Below, piece after piece: positions 1 through 9,606 of a stretch of 64,000 bases of DNA (the stretch's first letter is position 1; the number at the start of each line of letters is the position of its first letter). Below the pieces are notes generated by a model. It was given only the letters and a program-made list of their open reading frames with translations, had not been told where the DNA came from and did no database searches. Source of the stretch: an uncultured Lachnospiraceae bacterium (GTDB lineage Bacteria; Bacillota; Clostridia; Lachnospirales; Lachnospiraceae); contig CANPTH010000002.1 of NCBI GenBank assembly GCA_947576945.1, positions 1-64,000 of the forward strand, written 5' to 3'. A program made the position numbers and the translations under genes.

Positions 1-795
1 TGCACGGAACTTTTGGACTTGTTGGATTCCGTCAGGCCTTCGCCGTCAAAGATATCAAAGATCTTTCCTACAGAGATTACATCCAGTCCGGCGTCCTTCA
101 AGGCATTTAAGGCGGTCCGGCCATAGGGTTTCAGCGCATAATCGTGTCGGTTGCTGGTGCGCTTGAACTCGCCCCGCTTCTTTCCCACGTAAGGTCTGGC
201 GATCACACGCCCCACCTTCCACTCATCCTTCATGGTAAGCTCTCTTGCGATCTCGCAGCAGCGGTACAGCTCTTCCAGACCGAAGGTCTCCTCGTTGCCG
301 CAGATCTGCAGCACCGAATCCGCCGAAGTATAGACGATCATATGACCCGTGGCGATCTCCTCCTCCGCCAGTTCCTCCAGAATCTCCGTGCCGCTGGCGC
401 TTTTATTGCCGATGATCACGCGGCCGGTCCGTCTGGACAGTTCCTCCAGCAGTTCTTTCGGGAAGCCCGTTTCCGTAAACGTCTGAAAAGGCTTTGTGAT
501 ATGAAGCCCCATCATCTCCCAGTGACCCGTCATGGTATCCTTGCCGGTGCTGGCCTCATTCATTTTCATAAAATATCCCAGAGGCTGTTCCACCGCCGGA
601 ACCTGTTTTAAAGGATGCAGGTTCGCCATGCCCAGCTTCTGGAGATTGGGAATCCTGAATTCCTCCATCTCCCGGGATATGTGCCCTAAAGTATCCGTCC
701 CTTCATCGCCGTAAGCGGCAGCATCCGCCAATGCTCCCACGCCCAGCGAGTCGATCACGATCGTAAAGATTCTCTTATATTTCCTTTCCGCCATT
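1..795 (-). CDS. deoB: phosphopentomutase, 3' end beyond the window
   Basis: Phosphopentomutase interconverts (deoxy)ribose 1-phosphate and 5-phosphate in cytosolic nucleoside catabolism. The start at 795 follows a GAGGAGTG ribosome site. The 265 visible codons are the N-terminal two thirds of a protein usually about 390 residues long. The metal-binding motif [10 protein letters not shown] lies at residues 11-20, and [13 protein letters not shown], with the phosphorylated threonine of the alkaline-phosphatase superfamily, lies near 84-96. The uridine phosphorylase gene ends 64 bases upstream on the same strand, so the two probably form a salvage operon in which this enzyme consumes the ribose 1-phosphate released. 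Nothing in the visible part looks broken. Confidence 0.95.
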
Positions 796-859
796 TCAAC
801 ACTCCTCCTGATATTGTTGCGCAGATCCGACGTCCGTCCGTCTTCTGCTACCGGCGCTG

Positions 860-1642
860 TCAATGCTTCTCCCGGTCTGCCCTGATCAGCCTTCTCAACG
901 CTCCCACTGCCACCGTGATAGCCGCTTCCGTATCGTGTATGATCGGATTATCCAGCCCCTGCGCATTTCTCTCCTGATTCCCCACCACCAGGAAGTTGGA
1001 ACCGCAGCGCACTCTCAGATGGCTGGCCGCAATGAACAGCGCCGCCGACTCCATCTCGGAAGCCTTACAGCCCATACGCTTCCAAGCTTCCCATTTGTTC
1101 AGCAGTTCATAACTCACCGGCATCCGCTCCGGCTCATGCTGGCCGTAGAAAGCATCCTTGCACTGTACCACACCCACATGATATGGCAGCCCCAGTTCCC
1201 TGCAGGACTCCACCAGCGCATTGGCCACCTCAAAATCAGCCACCGCCGGATATTCTATGGGCGCATATTCCCTGCTGGTGCCTTCCATGCGCACCGCTCC
1301 GGTGGCAACGACGATATCGCCGCCCTTGACATCCAGATCAATGCCGCCGCAGGTGCCCACCCGGATAAAAGTGTCCGCTCCACTCAGCGTCAGCTCTTCA
1401 ATGGCGATGGTGGCGGAAGGCCCGCCAATACCCGTGGAGGTAACGCTTACCTTTTCCCCGTCCAGATATCCCGTGTAAGTAACGAATTCCCGGCTGTCCG
1501 CCACCAGCTTCGCATCCTCAAAATGCTTCGCGATCTTCGCGCACCGCTTGGGATCCCCCGGCAGGATCACGTACTTTCCCACGTCCCCCGGCCTGATCTG
1601 TAAATGATACTGTAACCCTGCTTCTCCCGAATAATTCTGCAT
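860..1642 (-). CDS. udp: uridine phosphorylase
   Basis: This 260-residue enzyme splits uridine with phosphate into uracil and ribose 1-phosphate. It shows the PNP_UDP family phosphate loop PGDPKR near the N-terminus, a GTCGG segment and the nucleoside-binding MESAALF motif near residue 190. The frame is open to 1726, but I start at 1642 because an AGGAGG site sits eight bases before that ATG and the sequence from there matches the family N-terminus. It lies directly upstream of phosphopentomutase, and the pairing supports pyrimidine nucleoside salvage. Uridine rather than purine specificity is a judgement from overall similarity. Confidence 0.9.
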   Translation of the reverse strand: MQNYSGEAGLQYHLQIRPGDVGKYVILPGDPKRCAKIAKHFEDAKLVADSREFVTYTGYLDGEKVSVTSTGIGGPSATIAIEELTLSGADTFIRVGTCGGIDLDVKGGDIVVATGAVRMEGTSREYAPIEYPAVADFEVANALVESCRELGLPYHVGVVQCKDAFYGQHEPERMPVSYELLNKWEAWKRMGCKASEMESAALFIAASHLRVRCGSNFLVVGNQERNAQGLDNPIIHDTEAAITVAVGALRRLIRADREKH

Positions 1643-1776
1643 ACTCTTTCCTCCTGTATCGTTATGATTTTCTATGGGGCTGCCCTTTTTACCGTCGTTG
1701 ATAGTGTCATCATAGCTCTTATACACCCTTTTTACAAGGACTCGTGTCCTTCTCCAATTCGATTTTCGTTGTTCTG

Positions 1777-3291
1777 CTATTTCGGGCGCTTTATGCCGCC
1801 TTTCCTCTTTAATCCGAACCCATGCAGATATATTTCGGGAATATTGATTCTTTCATCCGCCGTTCTCATTACGATGCCTAAAGTGACCAGTACTTCGAGA
1901 ATTTCAACATTTGTCTTGCCCGGCAGCTTATCACGCTCTGCTGCCGGCCAGTTTTCCGGCTCCAGATAACGCAGGAATTCATCCGATCCCATCAACATCG
2001 TTTTGCCATACAAACGGCCGATCAGATTTTGCAGCCACTGATATTCTTCCTGTGTCAGTTCCTGCACTCTGTCTGCCGAAACTTTTGCCACCGCCCCCTG
2101 TAATCTGGTCGGCAAAAGTATCCTGTTTTCTTCCAACAGCGATACATCACCCTTATGGTTCAGCATCTCTTCTGCCGCAAAAGCAAAGCATTTCAGGAAA
2201 GCCCGCGGCGCTGTCTCCCCGTTTGCGTCCTGAATGTGGTTGGGTACCCAGGTATAACTGATGCCTCTCTTCGCATTCTTCCCCATATACTGCCCGATCA
2301 TTTTATTGATAAGCAGACGAAATGCGTCTTCTGAATTGCCCGGCAGATACCCCAACGCTCCATCGGCTTCTGTCTGCAGCAATCCCGGTACTTCTTTCAA
2401 ATATACCTCCATTTCCTCAACCCCTGCATTGGCCATCCTTTTGACAAGCAGACGATAGAGCGAATGAGTATCCCAATTCAATTCCAGTCGGTACGCCCCC
2501 ATCTTTGAGGCATCCACAAACTGAAGCGCCTTCGCATTATACAGATCACTGCGCAGAAAAATTTTTGCTTTCACATGTGTATAGCGGCTGTTATGGCGAT
2601 ACCAGAAATCCAGTAGACTTCTGATAAACAGAAAAAGATTCTCATAGTTACCGCAGATACGATCCAGTTCATCGTATACCAGACAAATGTGTATATCCCT
2701 TTTTTCAAGGACAGTATCCGCCTGGTCGAGAAAACTCTCCCATTTTTCCTTTCTGACATCCAGGACATTCCACCATTTTGACACCTCGTTACTGTCCTGC
2801 TCCAGAATCTTTCTGGTTTCAGCACCAAAATAATGATCCGCCAGTTCACGAAACTCCCAGTCTTCTCTAAACTTTCTTAAGATCACCGAACAGACCAATC
2901 CGCCCCAGAAGGAGGTCAAATTATCCGGTTTTTCAATCTTCAACAGATCATCACAGGAATTGGCAGTCGGAAACGCCTTCGCCCCCAAACCGGTTGCGAT
3001 ATATCCGGTCAAAAACTCCTGTTCCCGCAGGCCGGTATATCGTTTTCTGTCTTTCTCACTGATCACATGGCGCAGTCCTCCACAGGATGTCAAAATGCGA
3101 AACAATTCCGTTTTTCCTGAACCACGTCCTCCCGTGATCAGGAAATTTTTAGGATCTGCCAATTTAGCGTAACTGCGCAGAGGCAGGAAATTTTGTAAAA
3201 GATTTTCTTCATCTTCTCCCGAACCGTTTTCCGGAACACAATTTGAAATTCCTTCCAGTATTCTATACTTTGCTTCCATCTCCATGCTCAT
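1777..3291 (-). CDS. P-loop ATPase, third gene of a putative conflict cassette
   Basis: A 504-residue soluble protein of unknown function. Walker A GGRGSGKT lies at residues 54-61 and a Walker B-like VYDELD at 205-210. An IFLRSDLY segment near 244-251 could carry a sensor arginine. This resembles the KAP/STAND-type or Sll1717-type P-loop NTPases, but I cannot place it in a family. The C-terminal half is helical, without a recognised enzyme domain. Its ATG overlaps the TGA of the preceding ATPase gene by four bases, which implies coupled translation; a second ATG two codons later is equally well spaced from the GGAGAGGA site. The base composition is more AT-rich than the flanking metabolic genes. 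Confidence 0.75.
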   Translation of the reverse strand: MSMEMEAKYRILEGISNCVPENGSGEDEENLLQNFLPLRSYAKLADPKNFLITGGRGSGKTELFRILTSCGGLRHVISEKDRKRYTGLREQEFLTGYIATGLGAKAFPTANSCDDLLKIEKPDNLTSFWGGLVCSVILRKFREDWEFRELADHYFGAETRKILEQDSNEVSKWWNVLDVRKEKWESFLDQADTVLEKRDIHICLVYDELDRICGNYENLFLFIRSLLDFWYRHNSRYTHVKAKIFLRSDLYNAKALQFVDASKMGAYRLELNWDTHSLYRLLVKRMANAGVEEMEVYLKEVPGLLQTEADGALGYLPGNSEDAFRLLINKMIGQYMGKNAKRGISYTWVPNHIQDANGETAPRAFLKCFAFAAEEMLNHKGDVSLLEENRILLPTRLQGAVAKVSADRVQELTQEEYQWLQNLIGRLYGKTMLMGSDEFLRYLEPENWPAAERDKLPGKTNVEILEVLVTLGIVMRTADERINIPEIYLHGFGLKRKGGIKRPK

Positions 3292-4619
3292 TCCTCTCCA
3301 AACCAGCCACAGATCCTCTCTGTAATTTTCCTGTAGCTTTCTCCGGTCAGTATGTTTTCATAAGCCTTCACACGCTGTTTCCTCTCCGGACTCTCATCTG
3401 AGTACAATTCTACACCCCGCAGCAGCTCGTCATTAAACGGGATAAGTTCAGGATAATGAATCTCACCTTCCGCCTCGATACCCGGCACTTTACTGCTTTC
3501 ATCATAGTAGTTTTCCATACAAACCGTATACGCTTTTCGCATAAAACGCTGCCTGGCTGCAACAAAATCCTCTGCCGTCGGTTTTGGACACATAGTATCC
3601 ACTATCATTACAGGGAAATCTTCTTCATGTCCTTCTGCTATTGTACGCAGAACCTGTGTGATCCCGTCCCAGGATTGTCTGCTGTCATTGCCAAACAGTA
3701 CGACGCCGTGAGGAATCTGCGTAACCGCTATACCACCCATATCATGGAATCCTGCCCGTGCATCCACCAGAATATAATCTATATCATAACTGTTTCTTGC
3801 GGCGATCAGCAATCCTTTCAAAGCCTCTCGCAAATAACCGTCTCTGTTATCCTGATAATCAATACGTGCCAGCTTTTGCAGATAGTTTTCATCTACCTTT
3901 CCGGCAGACATAAGGAATAATTTCCCTGCATCTTCATCCAGAAGGGCGGGTTCCACCACATCCAACACAAAATCTGTCAACTTGATCCCCGGCTCTACTT
4001 CCCGCTCTATAAGATAATCCAAAACCCCTCGTGTCACAGCTTCCTCGTCAAAAAATAACGTTGCCAGTCCGGGGGCTTCAATATCTGTATCTACCATCAA
4101 TACATTCTTACCCTGCTTTACCAGACACAAAGCTACGCCGGCTAATGCCGTTGTCCTTCCCATGCCGCCTTTGAATGAGTAAAACGTGATCACTTTGGCG
4201 CCATTTTCCGCCTCTTCATAGGGCCACACTGATTCTGAATCCTGCCATCTGCAAACCCAGGCCTTCTTTGCAATAGCCCGCTCAGACAAATAGAATTTAA
4301 TACCGTCTTCTTCTTTCCAGAAAAGCCGTTCACTCTCTATGAGATCAACTATGATCTTTTCCCGCTCTTCCAGTCTTTTGCGGTTATGCGCTGATTTTTT
4401 CCAATAAACTCTCCCGCTGAAATATGCTCCCATATCACCGCTTAAAACAGACGAAAGAGTCCCTTTGTCAGAATCATCTACAGGCTCTGTGTTATCCATC
4501 AGCAAAGACACTTTGCCGTATACATCTCTGATCAATGTAGCTTCTTTCACAAGCGTATTTTTATTCCATTTACGTATACAGGCCACTGCCGTATCCAGAG
4601 TATCATTAAATGTTATCAT
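3288..4619 (-). CDS. MinD/ParA-like ATPase with KGGMGRT variant motif
   Basis: A 443-residue protein with an N-terminal helical region of about 140 residues followed by a deviant-Walker (SIMIBI) ATPase domain. The P-loop FKGGMGRT at residues 149-156 keeps the signature first lysine but has arginine where ParA and MinD have the second lysine. VDTDIEAPG at 176-184 is the A' motif and ILVDARAG at 283-290 the Walker B. I recall a recognised group of KGGVGR-variant ATPases of unknown role. It starts 12 bases after the small upstream gene and overlaps the next ATPase gene by four bases. A role in chromosome or plasmid partition is unlikely, because no ParB-like gene is adjacent. A defence or signalling role is inference from context. 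Confidence 0.8.
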   Translation of the reverse strand: MITFNDTLDTAVACIRKWNKNTLVKEATLIRDVYGKVSLLMDNTEPVDDSDKGTLSSVLSGDMGAYFSGRVYWKKSAHNRKRLEEREKIIVDLIESERLFWKEEDGIKFYLSERAIAKKAWVCRWQDSESVWPYEEAENGAKVITFYSFKGGMGRTTALAGVALCLVKQGKNVLMVDTDIEAPGLATLFFDEEAVTRGVLDYLIEREVEPGIKLTDFVLDVVEPALLDEDAGKLFLMSAGKVDENYLQKLARIDYQDNRDGYLREALKGLLIAARNSYDIDYILVDARAGFHDMGGIAVTQIPHGVVLFGNDSRQSWDGITQVLRTIAEGHEEDFPVMIVDTMCPKPTAEDFVAARQRFMRKAYTVCMENYYDESSKVPGIEAEGEIHYPELIPFNDELLRGVELYSDESPERKQRVKAYENILTGESYRKITERICGWFGEE

Positions 4620-4631
4620 CTCACAGTCTCC

Positions 4632-5060
4632 TTACACATATCCATCCAAACGCATAAACGCCAGCTCTCTGATCAGACACCCTGCCGCCTGCCGACAATC
4701 CTCAGCATCTTTCTTTACGAATTTATCATCTCCGAAATATCTTCTTTCCGGATGGTCTCGAAACAGAACTTCGGGCAGCGCCACTTGAGATAATCTCAGC
4801 GCACATGCCGGATCGATCATCATTGTCAGCCCCACATCACCTGTCAGCATCATAACGATATCCTGAAAAAGCGCTTCTCCAAAATGACTGTATTTTCTGA
4901 TATTACTGGACGAACATATTCTCTCCATAATTCTTTTCAAAGCACACTCTGCTGCAAATCCCTGCATACAGACTGCATTATCATATTCTTCATTTTCTTC
5001 CAGAATGCTTCCATCAATCCAGTGCCTTATTGCTGACTCATAGAAATCTTCATATGCCAT
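4632..5060 (-). CDS. small HEPN-like protein, first gene of the cassette
   Basis: A 142-residue, mostly helical, acidic protein. The pattern of an early tyrosine/histidine-rich helix, the AVCMQGFAAECALKRIM stretch at residues 29-45 and a final long helix resembles HEPN domains, which are often RNases in toxin-antitoxin and defence loci. The canonical RxxxxH catalytic motif is not clearly present; RKYSH near residues 55-59 is the nearest match. It may therefore be a non-catalytic HEPN relative. The start has a GGAG site 10-13 bases upstream. It leads the tight ATPase cassette, 12 bases before the KGGMGRT gene. HEPN assignment is tentative. Confidence 0.6.
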   Translation of the reverse strand: MAYEDFYESAIRHWIDGSILEENEEYDNAVCMQGFAAECALKRIMERICSSSNIRKYSHFGEALFQDIVMMLTGDVGLTMMIDPACALRLSQVALPEVLFRDHPERRYFGDDKFVKKDAEDCRQAAGCLIRELAFMRLDGYV

Positions 5061-5146
5061 TTATCCTCTGCTCCTTCGTCCGGTCATTTCCATCCGGATT
5101 TATCTCAATCTCTGCGCTGCCCCTCTATGGATTCTGCCTGCCCCGC

Positions 5147-6487
5147 CTACACGTCAAATTCCATAACAAAAGGATCCGCCGCGCTGCATTCCCGCCACTG
5201 CGGCAGCCCGTCCCCGTTGGGGTCTCCTTTTTTCATAAAATTGGTCCAGTAATCCAGCATCCGTTCACTCAGCTGCACATCCGCCTCCGTAAGCGGCCGC
5301 CAGCAGCGCTTTACAGTGCCGAACACATACCACAATTCCGCAGAATGGAAGGCGCCTTCTTCGTCGCCCGGCATCTGTCTGGAAAAATAGTAGACATGGG
5401 AAGGCTCGGCCCAAAGCTCCTCCATCTTATGGCTGAACGCCATGCAGCCCTCATACAGGGTTCCCTTCTCACCTGCCGCCAGCTGCTCCTTCGTCACCAT
5501 AATATCATTCTTCGTGCTGCCCAGCAGATAAGGGATATGTTTCAGCTTTTTCTCCTCAATGGTTGCATTGTAGCCCTGCTTCAGCACATGACCGTCGATA
5601 TTGGGGACGAAAAACAGCCCCTTGCCGGAAGTAAAAGCCTCCGCCATCATCTGTCCAAGCGGTTTCTCCAGTTCCTGCGTGGACATGGCCCGAAGCCCGG
5701 CCAGATCTTTGGCCCCGGTCAGCTCCACAAATCTCTCTCCGTACTCTTCCGCTTCCCGCAAAGGCATATCCCGGTGCACTCCCACGCGATAGCTGCCGCC
5801 GCTCTGCAGGATTGCTTTGGCGATCTTATTGCCGGTCAGCTCCGAAGACAGCAGCGTCTGCACGCTCATCGCACCGGCAGACTGTCCGAAGATCGTGATA
5901 TTGTCAGGATCACCGCCGAAAGCCGCGATATGATCAGAAACCCACTGCAATGCGGCGATCTGATCCAGTATACCGTAATTCCCGGATATGCCCCGTCCGC
6001 TCTCCTCATCCAGCCAGGGATGCGCAAGAAAGCCATACACATTCAGGCGGTAATTGATGGTCACAAGAATCACACCCCGTTTCGCATACGCCGCGCCGTC
6101 GAACTCCTGCTCACTCCCGTACCCGCTCATAAATGCTCCGCCGTGAATCCAGAATGCCACCGGCAGTCCTGCCTTCGCATCTTCCCCCACCGCATCTTCC
6201 GGCGTCCAGATATTCAAATACAGGCAGTCCTCACTGATCTCCACATCATACGCCGGATCCGCATAGAATTCCCTGCCGTAGAATCCCACGTTCTGCTCCC
6301 CCTGCACCGCCTTGCCGGAAAACCGCACCGCTTCATAGATGCCTTCCCAGTTCTCCGTCTCCTGGGGCTCCCGCCAGCGAAGTTCCCCCACCGGCGGTTT
6401 TGCGTAAGGTATGCCCTTGAATACAAGGCAGCCATTTTCCGCGCATCCTCTGATCTTTCCTTTTTTGGTTGTGACAACTGTGCTCAT
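5147..6487 (-). CDS. type B carboxylesterase (para-nitrobenzyl esterase-like)
   Basis: A cytosolic alpha/beta hydrolase of 446 residues, slightly short for the COesterase family. Visible hallmarks are FKGIPYAKPPVGELRW near residue 23, SEDCLYLNIWTP at 85-96, the oxyanion HGGAF at 115-119, the nucleophile elbow FGQSAGA with Ser203, and a C-terminal FHSAELWYVFG supplying the histidine. It hydrolyses carboxylic esters; the natural substrate cannot be read from sequence. The start follows an AAGGGG site. A perfect TATAAT on the same strand at 6568-6573 lies about 80 bases upstream, inside the terminator-like hairpin of the preceding ABC operon, and may be its -10 box. Confidence 0.88.
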   Translation of the reverse strand: MSTVVTTKKGKIRGCAENGCLVFKGIPYAKPPVGELRWREPQETENWEGIYEAVRFSGKAVQGEQNVGFYGREFYADPAYDVEISEDCLYLNIWTPEDAVGEDAKAGLPVAFWIHGGAFMSGYGSEQEFDGAAYAKRGVILVTINYRLNVYGFLAHPWLDEESGRGISGNYGILDQIAALQWVSDHIAAFGGDPDNITIFGQSAGAMSVQTLLSSELTGNKIAKAILQSGGSYRVGVHRDMPLREAEEYGERFVELTGAKDLAGLRAMSTQELEKPLGQMMAEAFTSGKGLFFVPNIDGHVLKQGYNATIEEKKLKHIPYLLGSTKNDIMVTKEQLAAGEKGTLYEGCMAFSHKMEELWAEPSHVYYFSRQMPGDEEGAFHSAELWYVFGTVKRCWRPLTEADVQLSERMLDYWTNFMKKGDPNGDGLPQWRECSAADPFVMEFDV

Positions 6488-6538
6488 CTGTTTTCCCCTT
6501 TCGTTATTCTGTTATTCTTTGCCTCTGCCTGCTCCCTG

Positions 6539-6593
6539 AAAAAAGAGCCCCGCCGCGTCTGTAAAATATTATAGCACGCTCAGGACTCTTTTT
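6539..6593 (-). terminator. hairpin terminator of the ABC exporter operon, with an embedded -10 box
   Basis: Read on the minus strand, an AAAAAGAGTCC arm pairs imperfectly with GGCTCTTTTTT about 30 bases later and ends in a T-run, just after the permease stop at 6623. The long loop contains TATAAT (6568-6573), a probable -10 element for the downstream esterase gene. The two signals therefore overlap. Confidence 0.55.
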
Positions 6594-6622
6594 CACTATA
6601 TGCCTTCAAAGTGTCGATGACT

Positions 6623-7633
6623 TTATGCCCTTTTCCTCTGATATACGGAAAGGCCAATATACAGCAGGAACCATCCGATACAATGGGCCAAAAGAATCAA
6701 AATATCTTTGACCGCCGCCGTCCCGCTGCCGGTTGACAAGTCCATGATACCCTCGAATGCCGCCTGCGAGGGGACAAGGTAGCTGACCGCCATAAGAAGC
6801 GGCTGACTTGTCCCCACAAGAAAACCAAGGATCGGCACGGCCATAAACAGCAGCATAACGATTTTGATATAGACCACGCCAACCATCAGCCCATTGGAAA
6901 TCCTGCCGATGAATAAGCCCATCAGCGCCGCCACAAATGCGGAAAGCACCAGCATCACCAGCATCAGCGCCCCATTCTGCAAAGAAAGCCCGAAGCAGAT
7001 GCAGACCGTAATTATGGAGGACAGGAACCCGCAGATAAATCCCACAAAGAGTTTTTGCATGATATACTGACTGTGGGGCATCGGCAGAATCTCATTGATC
7101 AGCGCAACGCCGTCCTCCTTTTCAGAAATCATGTTCATGGCGTTAAAGGTGCATCCCATAAACATGGCGACGATCAGTACGACAGCGATAAACATATCCT
7201 GTAGTCCGGCCAGCACATCGGGGCGTTCTAAAATGTGAACCGCTGTCTGTCCCGCGGCATTTCGCTGTTCATACAGGTCGGGCAGTGTGTCTGCGGTTTG
7301 GCGAAACAGCTCCAGCTCGTCACCGGCAAGCATTGTTTTGATGCTGTTTCCGGCAGCTTCCACACCGATCACATTCGTAGACGGCTCTTTGACGGCCTCT
7401 GCCAGTTCTTCCCTCGTCGCATACACCGTCACCGGTCCATACCGTTCCAGCCAGGAAACAGCCTGCTCCGGCAAATCGCCCTGCCAGACCCCAAAACGCA
7501 GCTCACTCAGCGCAGAGAAATCGACTGCACCGACAAATTGCAGCGCTGCCGCAACGACAACCGGCAACAGAAACGTCATCAGGCAAAACCTGTCACGCAG
7601 CACACTTTTCAGTTGATACCATAATCCTTTCAT
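6623..7633 (-). CDS. ABC transporter permease, second subunit
   Basis: A 336-residue ABC-2/3-type membrane subunit: one N-terminal membrane segment (about 10-30), a large extracytoplasmic region, then roughly five hydrophobic segments in the C-terminal half (IAVVLIVAMFMGCTF onward). I place the start at 7633, where a GGAGAG site precedes ATGAAAGGATTATGG; the frame is open further upstream but without a good ribosome site. It is the last gene of the small protein-ATPase-permease-permease operon. The pattern of one ATPase with two dissimilar permeases resembles peptide, lantibiotic or bacitracin immunity and drug exporters. The substrate is unknown. Confidence 0.8.
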   Translation of the reverse strand: MKGLWYQLKSVLRDRFCLMTFLLPVVVAAALQFVGAVDFSALSELRFGVWQGDLPEQAVSWLERYGPVTVYATREELAEAVKEPSTNVIGVEAAGNSIKTMLAGDELELFRQTADTLPDLYEQRNAAGQTAVHILERPDVLAGLQDMFIAVVLIVAMFMGCTFNAMNMISEKEDGVALINEILPMPHSQYIMQKLFVGFICGFLSSIITVCICFGLSLQNGALMLVMLVLSAFVAALMGLFIGRISNGLMVGVVYIKIVMLLFMAVPILGFLVGTSQPLLMAVSYLVPSQAAFEGIMDLSTGSGTAAVKDILILLAHCIGWFLLYIGLSVYQRKRA

Positions 7634-7762
7634 ATTCTCTCCATTTCTGCGCTGCTTTTTGCGCATATCGAGTTTGTGGCAAGCAACGCGCAGACACAAA
7701 TCTCGCGATTGAAAATTTTAATTTTCAACCTTACCTCCATGCCGAAGCGCCTTGCTCTTAAT

Positions 7763-8758
7763 TCAGCCTTCCTTTCTCATCTCCCTGCGGAACACGCACT
7801 GTGCTCCCGCGAATAATGCTGCGATCGCAGCCAGACAACCCAGGTAATAGACAGGGCTGTGCAGGGACGTCTCAAAGTATGCGTTTTTCAGTCCCATATA
7901 GATATGAAAAAAGGGATGAAAGTAAACCCAGTCCGGCTTTAACGCCGTATTCGCAGACAAGAACACCGGACTCGCCACAAAAATGGCAACCACCAGATAG
8001 GCCAGTGTGAACTGTCGGAAGTCTTTTAAAAGCAGGGCGCAGATCAGTCCTGTCAGAGCCATGATCAAAGACAGGAGCGCCGTCTGCAGCAGCACTCCGG
8101 GCAGCAGGGATGCGGTATCCGAAACGCCCACATTCAGCACGGTGAGCAGTATTGCAAAGACCAGATCAGACAACAGGAAGATTGCCAGCTTGGACAGGAG
8201 AAACAGATTCTTCCGCATGGGCAGAACCGCATGGACCCGGATAATGCCCATACTTTTTTCCTGAAACAGCACAGAGGCAATCCCCAGAAATCCGACAGCG
8301 GCTATTTCAAAAAACAACAGCTCGCAGGTGATCTCTTTCCGCGCCTTTTGTTCCGGCGTATTGGAGCCGATCACCTCGGCGCTGTGATGCCCTGACGGCC
8401 GCAGGAGAGAAAGCGCGTAGTCGGCCCGGTGCCGGTCCGTACTTTCTTCCATCTCATAAAACGCAAGCTGCGGCTCTCCGGAGCTGGCGTCAATGCCAAC
8501 GCCGCTTGTATCGTCGCGTAAAACCGCAGCAAGCGCTTCTTCTGACGACACCTGCTGAACCAGGGCCGAAACCGTTGTCTGGGTTTTTGCCGGGTCATAC
8601 AGATATACGTTGTACAGCCGGGCATCCATAAACCTGACATAACCAAAATTCACGTACAGGGTATAAGCCGCCAGAAAGCCAAACGACATGAGGAAGAATT
8701 TTCCGGACAGCATCATCCGGCAGTCTTTTTTGAATAAGGAGCAAAAGGTTTTCCACAT
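7763..8758 (-). CDS. ABC transporter permease, first subunit
   Basis: A 331-residue membrane protein with one N-terminal segment (about residues 20-40), an external domain of some 120 residues, and about five further membrane segments from residue 150 to the end, the ABC-2-type layout. Its start overlaps the ATPase stop by one base (TGATG), so the two are translationally coupled. It probably heterodimerises with the permease encoded 130 bases downstream. Export of a peptide or toxic compound is inferred from the operon and from the two-component system encoded divergently. Confidence 0.8.
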   Translation of the reverse strand: MWKTFCSLFKKDCRMMLSGKFFLMSFGFLAAYTLYVNFGYVRFMDARLYNVYLYDPAKTQTTVSALVQQVSSEEALAAVLRDDTSGVGIDASSGEPQLAFYEMEESTDRHRADYALSLLRPSGHHSAEVIGSNTPEQKARKEITCELLFFEIAAVGFLGIASVLFQEKSMGIIRVHAVLPMRKNLFLLSKLAIFLLSDLVFAILLTVLNVGVSDTASLLPGVLLQTALLSLIMALTGLICALLLKDFRQFTLAYLVVAIFVASPVFLSANTALKPDWVYFHPFFHIYMGLKNAYFETSLHSPVYYLGCLAAIAALFAGAQCVFRREMRKEG

Positions 8759-9606
8759 CAGGACAGCCCCCTTCCCGTATATTGGATGAACATATCTTCC
8801 AGCGTCGGCTCCTGGGAGTGGATGCTCACAATCCCGTCATGTGCAAAAGGGATGCCGGCCGCCAGTTCCGGAGCCTCCATCGTCTTTTCTTCCCGCCTCC
8901 CCTGATACAGATAGCCGATCACCACACGGTGATCGCTGTTGCGCTCTTTCAGGTTTTTGGGCGTGTCCAGCGCCACGATATTGCCGTTGGATATAAAAGC
9001 CACCCGGTCACACAACAGATCGGCATCCAGCATATTGTGGGTTGTCAAAAATACCGTCGTGCCCTTTTTGCGTTCCTGCTCAATGATCCGGCGAAACAGA
9101 ACCGCACCGGAGGGGTCAAGCCCGCTGGTGGGTTCGTCCAGAAACAGCAGCCTGGGATTGCTGATCAGCGCCCGTGCCATGCTTACCCGCTGCCGCATCC
9201 CCTTTGAGTAGGACGAAACCGGCTTCTTCATAAAGTCCGCCTTAAATTCCAGTTCCTCCAGAATTTCCTCAATACCGCGTACCTGCTCTTTCGGATAGAA
9301 CGAGGAAAAATATCTGAGATTGTCAACGGCGCTTAAATTGGCATACAGATAGGGAAACTCAAACAGAACGCCGATCTTCCGGAAAAATTCCTGCGTATGT
9401 GCCGCGGAAATATCCTGCCCGAACAGCGATACTCTGCCGCCGTGTCCTTTCAAAATTCCGGTCAGGATTTTCTGGGTCGTCGACTTTCCGGAGCCATTAG
9501 GCCCCAGAAAACCAAAGATTTCCCCGTCTTCCACCGTGAAGTCCAGACCGTGCAGCGCCTGTTTGTCCCTGCCGTAGGAGAAAGTCAGCTCCTTTACTTC
9601 AATCAT
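8758..9606 (-). CDS. ABC transporter ATP-binding protein
   Basis: The 282-residue nucleotide-binding subunit. Walker A GPNGSGKST is near residues 35-43, the signature SYSKGMRQR near 137, Walker B LLFLDEPTSGLDP near 155-167 and the switch histidine in TTHNM. The C-terminal extension of about 70 residues is typical of drug and peptide exporter ATPases (CcmA/BcrA type). It overlaps the preceding 51-residue gene by four bases and the following permease by one base, so this is one tightly coupled operon on the minus strand. Confidence 0.9.
   Translation of the reverse strand: MIEVKELTFSYGRDKQALHGLDFTVEDGEIFGFLGPNGSGKSTTQKILTGILKGHGGRVSLFGQDISAAHTQEFFRKIGVLFEFPYLYANLSAVDNLRYFSSFYPKEQVRGIEEILEELEFKADFMKKPVSSYSKGMRQRVSMARALISNPRLLFLDEPTSGLDPSGAVLFRRIIEQERKKGTTVFLTTHNMLDADLLCDRVAFISNGNIVALDTPKNLKERNSDHRVVIGYLYQGRREEKTMEAPELAAGIPFAHDGIVSIHSQEPTLEDMFIQYTGRGLS

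Noticed and set aside
3288-4619. KGGMGRT ATPase considered as a chromosome or plasmid partition ParA
   Set aside because: No ParB-like gene or parS-like repeats nearby, the P-loop lysine is replaced, and the flanking genes form a different cassette.
5030-6574. 514-codon open frame on the plus strand opposite the carboxylesterase gene
   Set aside because: It mirrors the codon bias of the esterase on the other strand, has no ribosome site and no recognisable domain.
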